Origin: an uncultured Eubacteriales bacterium
GTDB taxonomy: Bacteria; Bacillota; Clostridia; Oscillospirales; Oscillospiraceae
Direction: 5' to 3'
DNA length: 12,762 nucleotides
Assembly (NCBI GenBank): GCA_900554705.1
Contig: USIH01000049.1
Location: 1 to 12,762 of the forward strand
In this document: positions 12,576 to 12,762 of the stretch, piece after piece
Position numbering within the stretch: position 1 is the first letter of the stretch
Layout: each line of letters starts with the position of its first letter
Notes under the pieces: model-generated
Seen by the model: the letters and a program-made list of their open reading frames with translations, nothing else
What the model was told of the DNA's origin: nothing
The model's database searches: none
Program-made: the position numbers and the translations under genes

Positions 12576-12762
12576 CTTTCAGACTGTCAAAAAAGTCCGT
12601 AACCGTCAAAATGAATTAACTTTTTAAGAAAATTGGCCGCAGAATTGCAATTTAGACAATCAAGAGTTTCTTGAACTTTTTCAAGTCGAAAACTGATTTG
12701 TTTATATTAATTTTGACTTACTTCGCAACTCACGCTCTACCGTATCTATATACGCCGACGAG
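12576..12762. other. AT-rich right flank without a complete gene
   Basis: This flank is clearly richer in A and T than the rest of the window. It holds a small inverted repeat CTTGAA-CTTT-TTCAAG (12670-12685) with no obvious role. No complete gene or convincing promoter was seen. Confidence 0.6.
12702..12761 (-). CDS. Possible C-terminal end of a convergent gene (partial)
   Basis: On the minus strand one frame enters from the right edge with 19 codons, reading SSAYIDTVERELRSKSKLI, then TAA at 12704-12702. The composition is protein-like, and the hairpin at 12553-12575 has its better U-tract in this direction. That is suggestive only: a 19-codon open frame can occur by chance. No family is recognised. 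Confidence 0.2.
   Translation of the reverse strand, partial: SSAYIDTVERELRSKSKLI

Overview
The window looks like an accessory locus from a GC-rich gut-type Firmicute, most likely in class Clostridia (Oscillospiraceae-like). This rests on strong AGGAGG-type ribosome binding sites, an AgrC/AgrA-like two-component pair, a SatA-like acetyltransferase, and a very large exported protein built from YDG, Ig-like and beta-helix modules. The genus cannot be named from the sequence.

Left three quarters (1-9425, minus strand): one uninterrupted reading frame starts at 9425 and runs off the left edge, giving 3141 codons with no stop. It encodes a secreted giant surface protein. In order it has a signal peptide, a Thr/Glu/Pro-rich linker, six large modules that pair a short HxH/CxxCG knuckle with a beta-helix-like stretch, three copies of an Ig-like domain, four tandem YDG domains, and a helical 68-residue repeat that continues past the window edge. 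The long plus-strand ORFs over this region are shadows. Directly upstream, 12 bases away and in the same operon, is a 115-residue stand-alone receiver-like protein whose acidic pocket is incomplete (9438-9785, minus).

Middle (9786-9965): a 180-base divergent control region. It holds an extended -10 promoter for the rightward operon, a weak candidate promoter for the leftward operon, and three CAAGCGG-containing repeats, two of which are an exact 10-base direct repeat 20 bases apart. The repeats overlap or lie just upstream of the leftward candidate -35.

Right (9966-12548, plus strand): a tight three-gene operon of a LytTR response regulator (TTG start), a multi-pass GHKL histidine kinase overlapping it by one base, and a GNAT acetyltransferase of the streptothricin acetyltransferase type one base further on. 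A perfect 9-bp hairpin follows. The last 187 bases are visibly AT-richer, with no convincing complete gene.

Working model (inference): the membrane kinase senses an unknown signal, and the LytTR regulator binds the intergenic repeats and controls the divergent operon of receiver-like protein plus giant surface protein. No AgrB/AgrD-like peptide genes are visible, so the signal source is unknown. The receiver-like protein may modulate the regulator.
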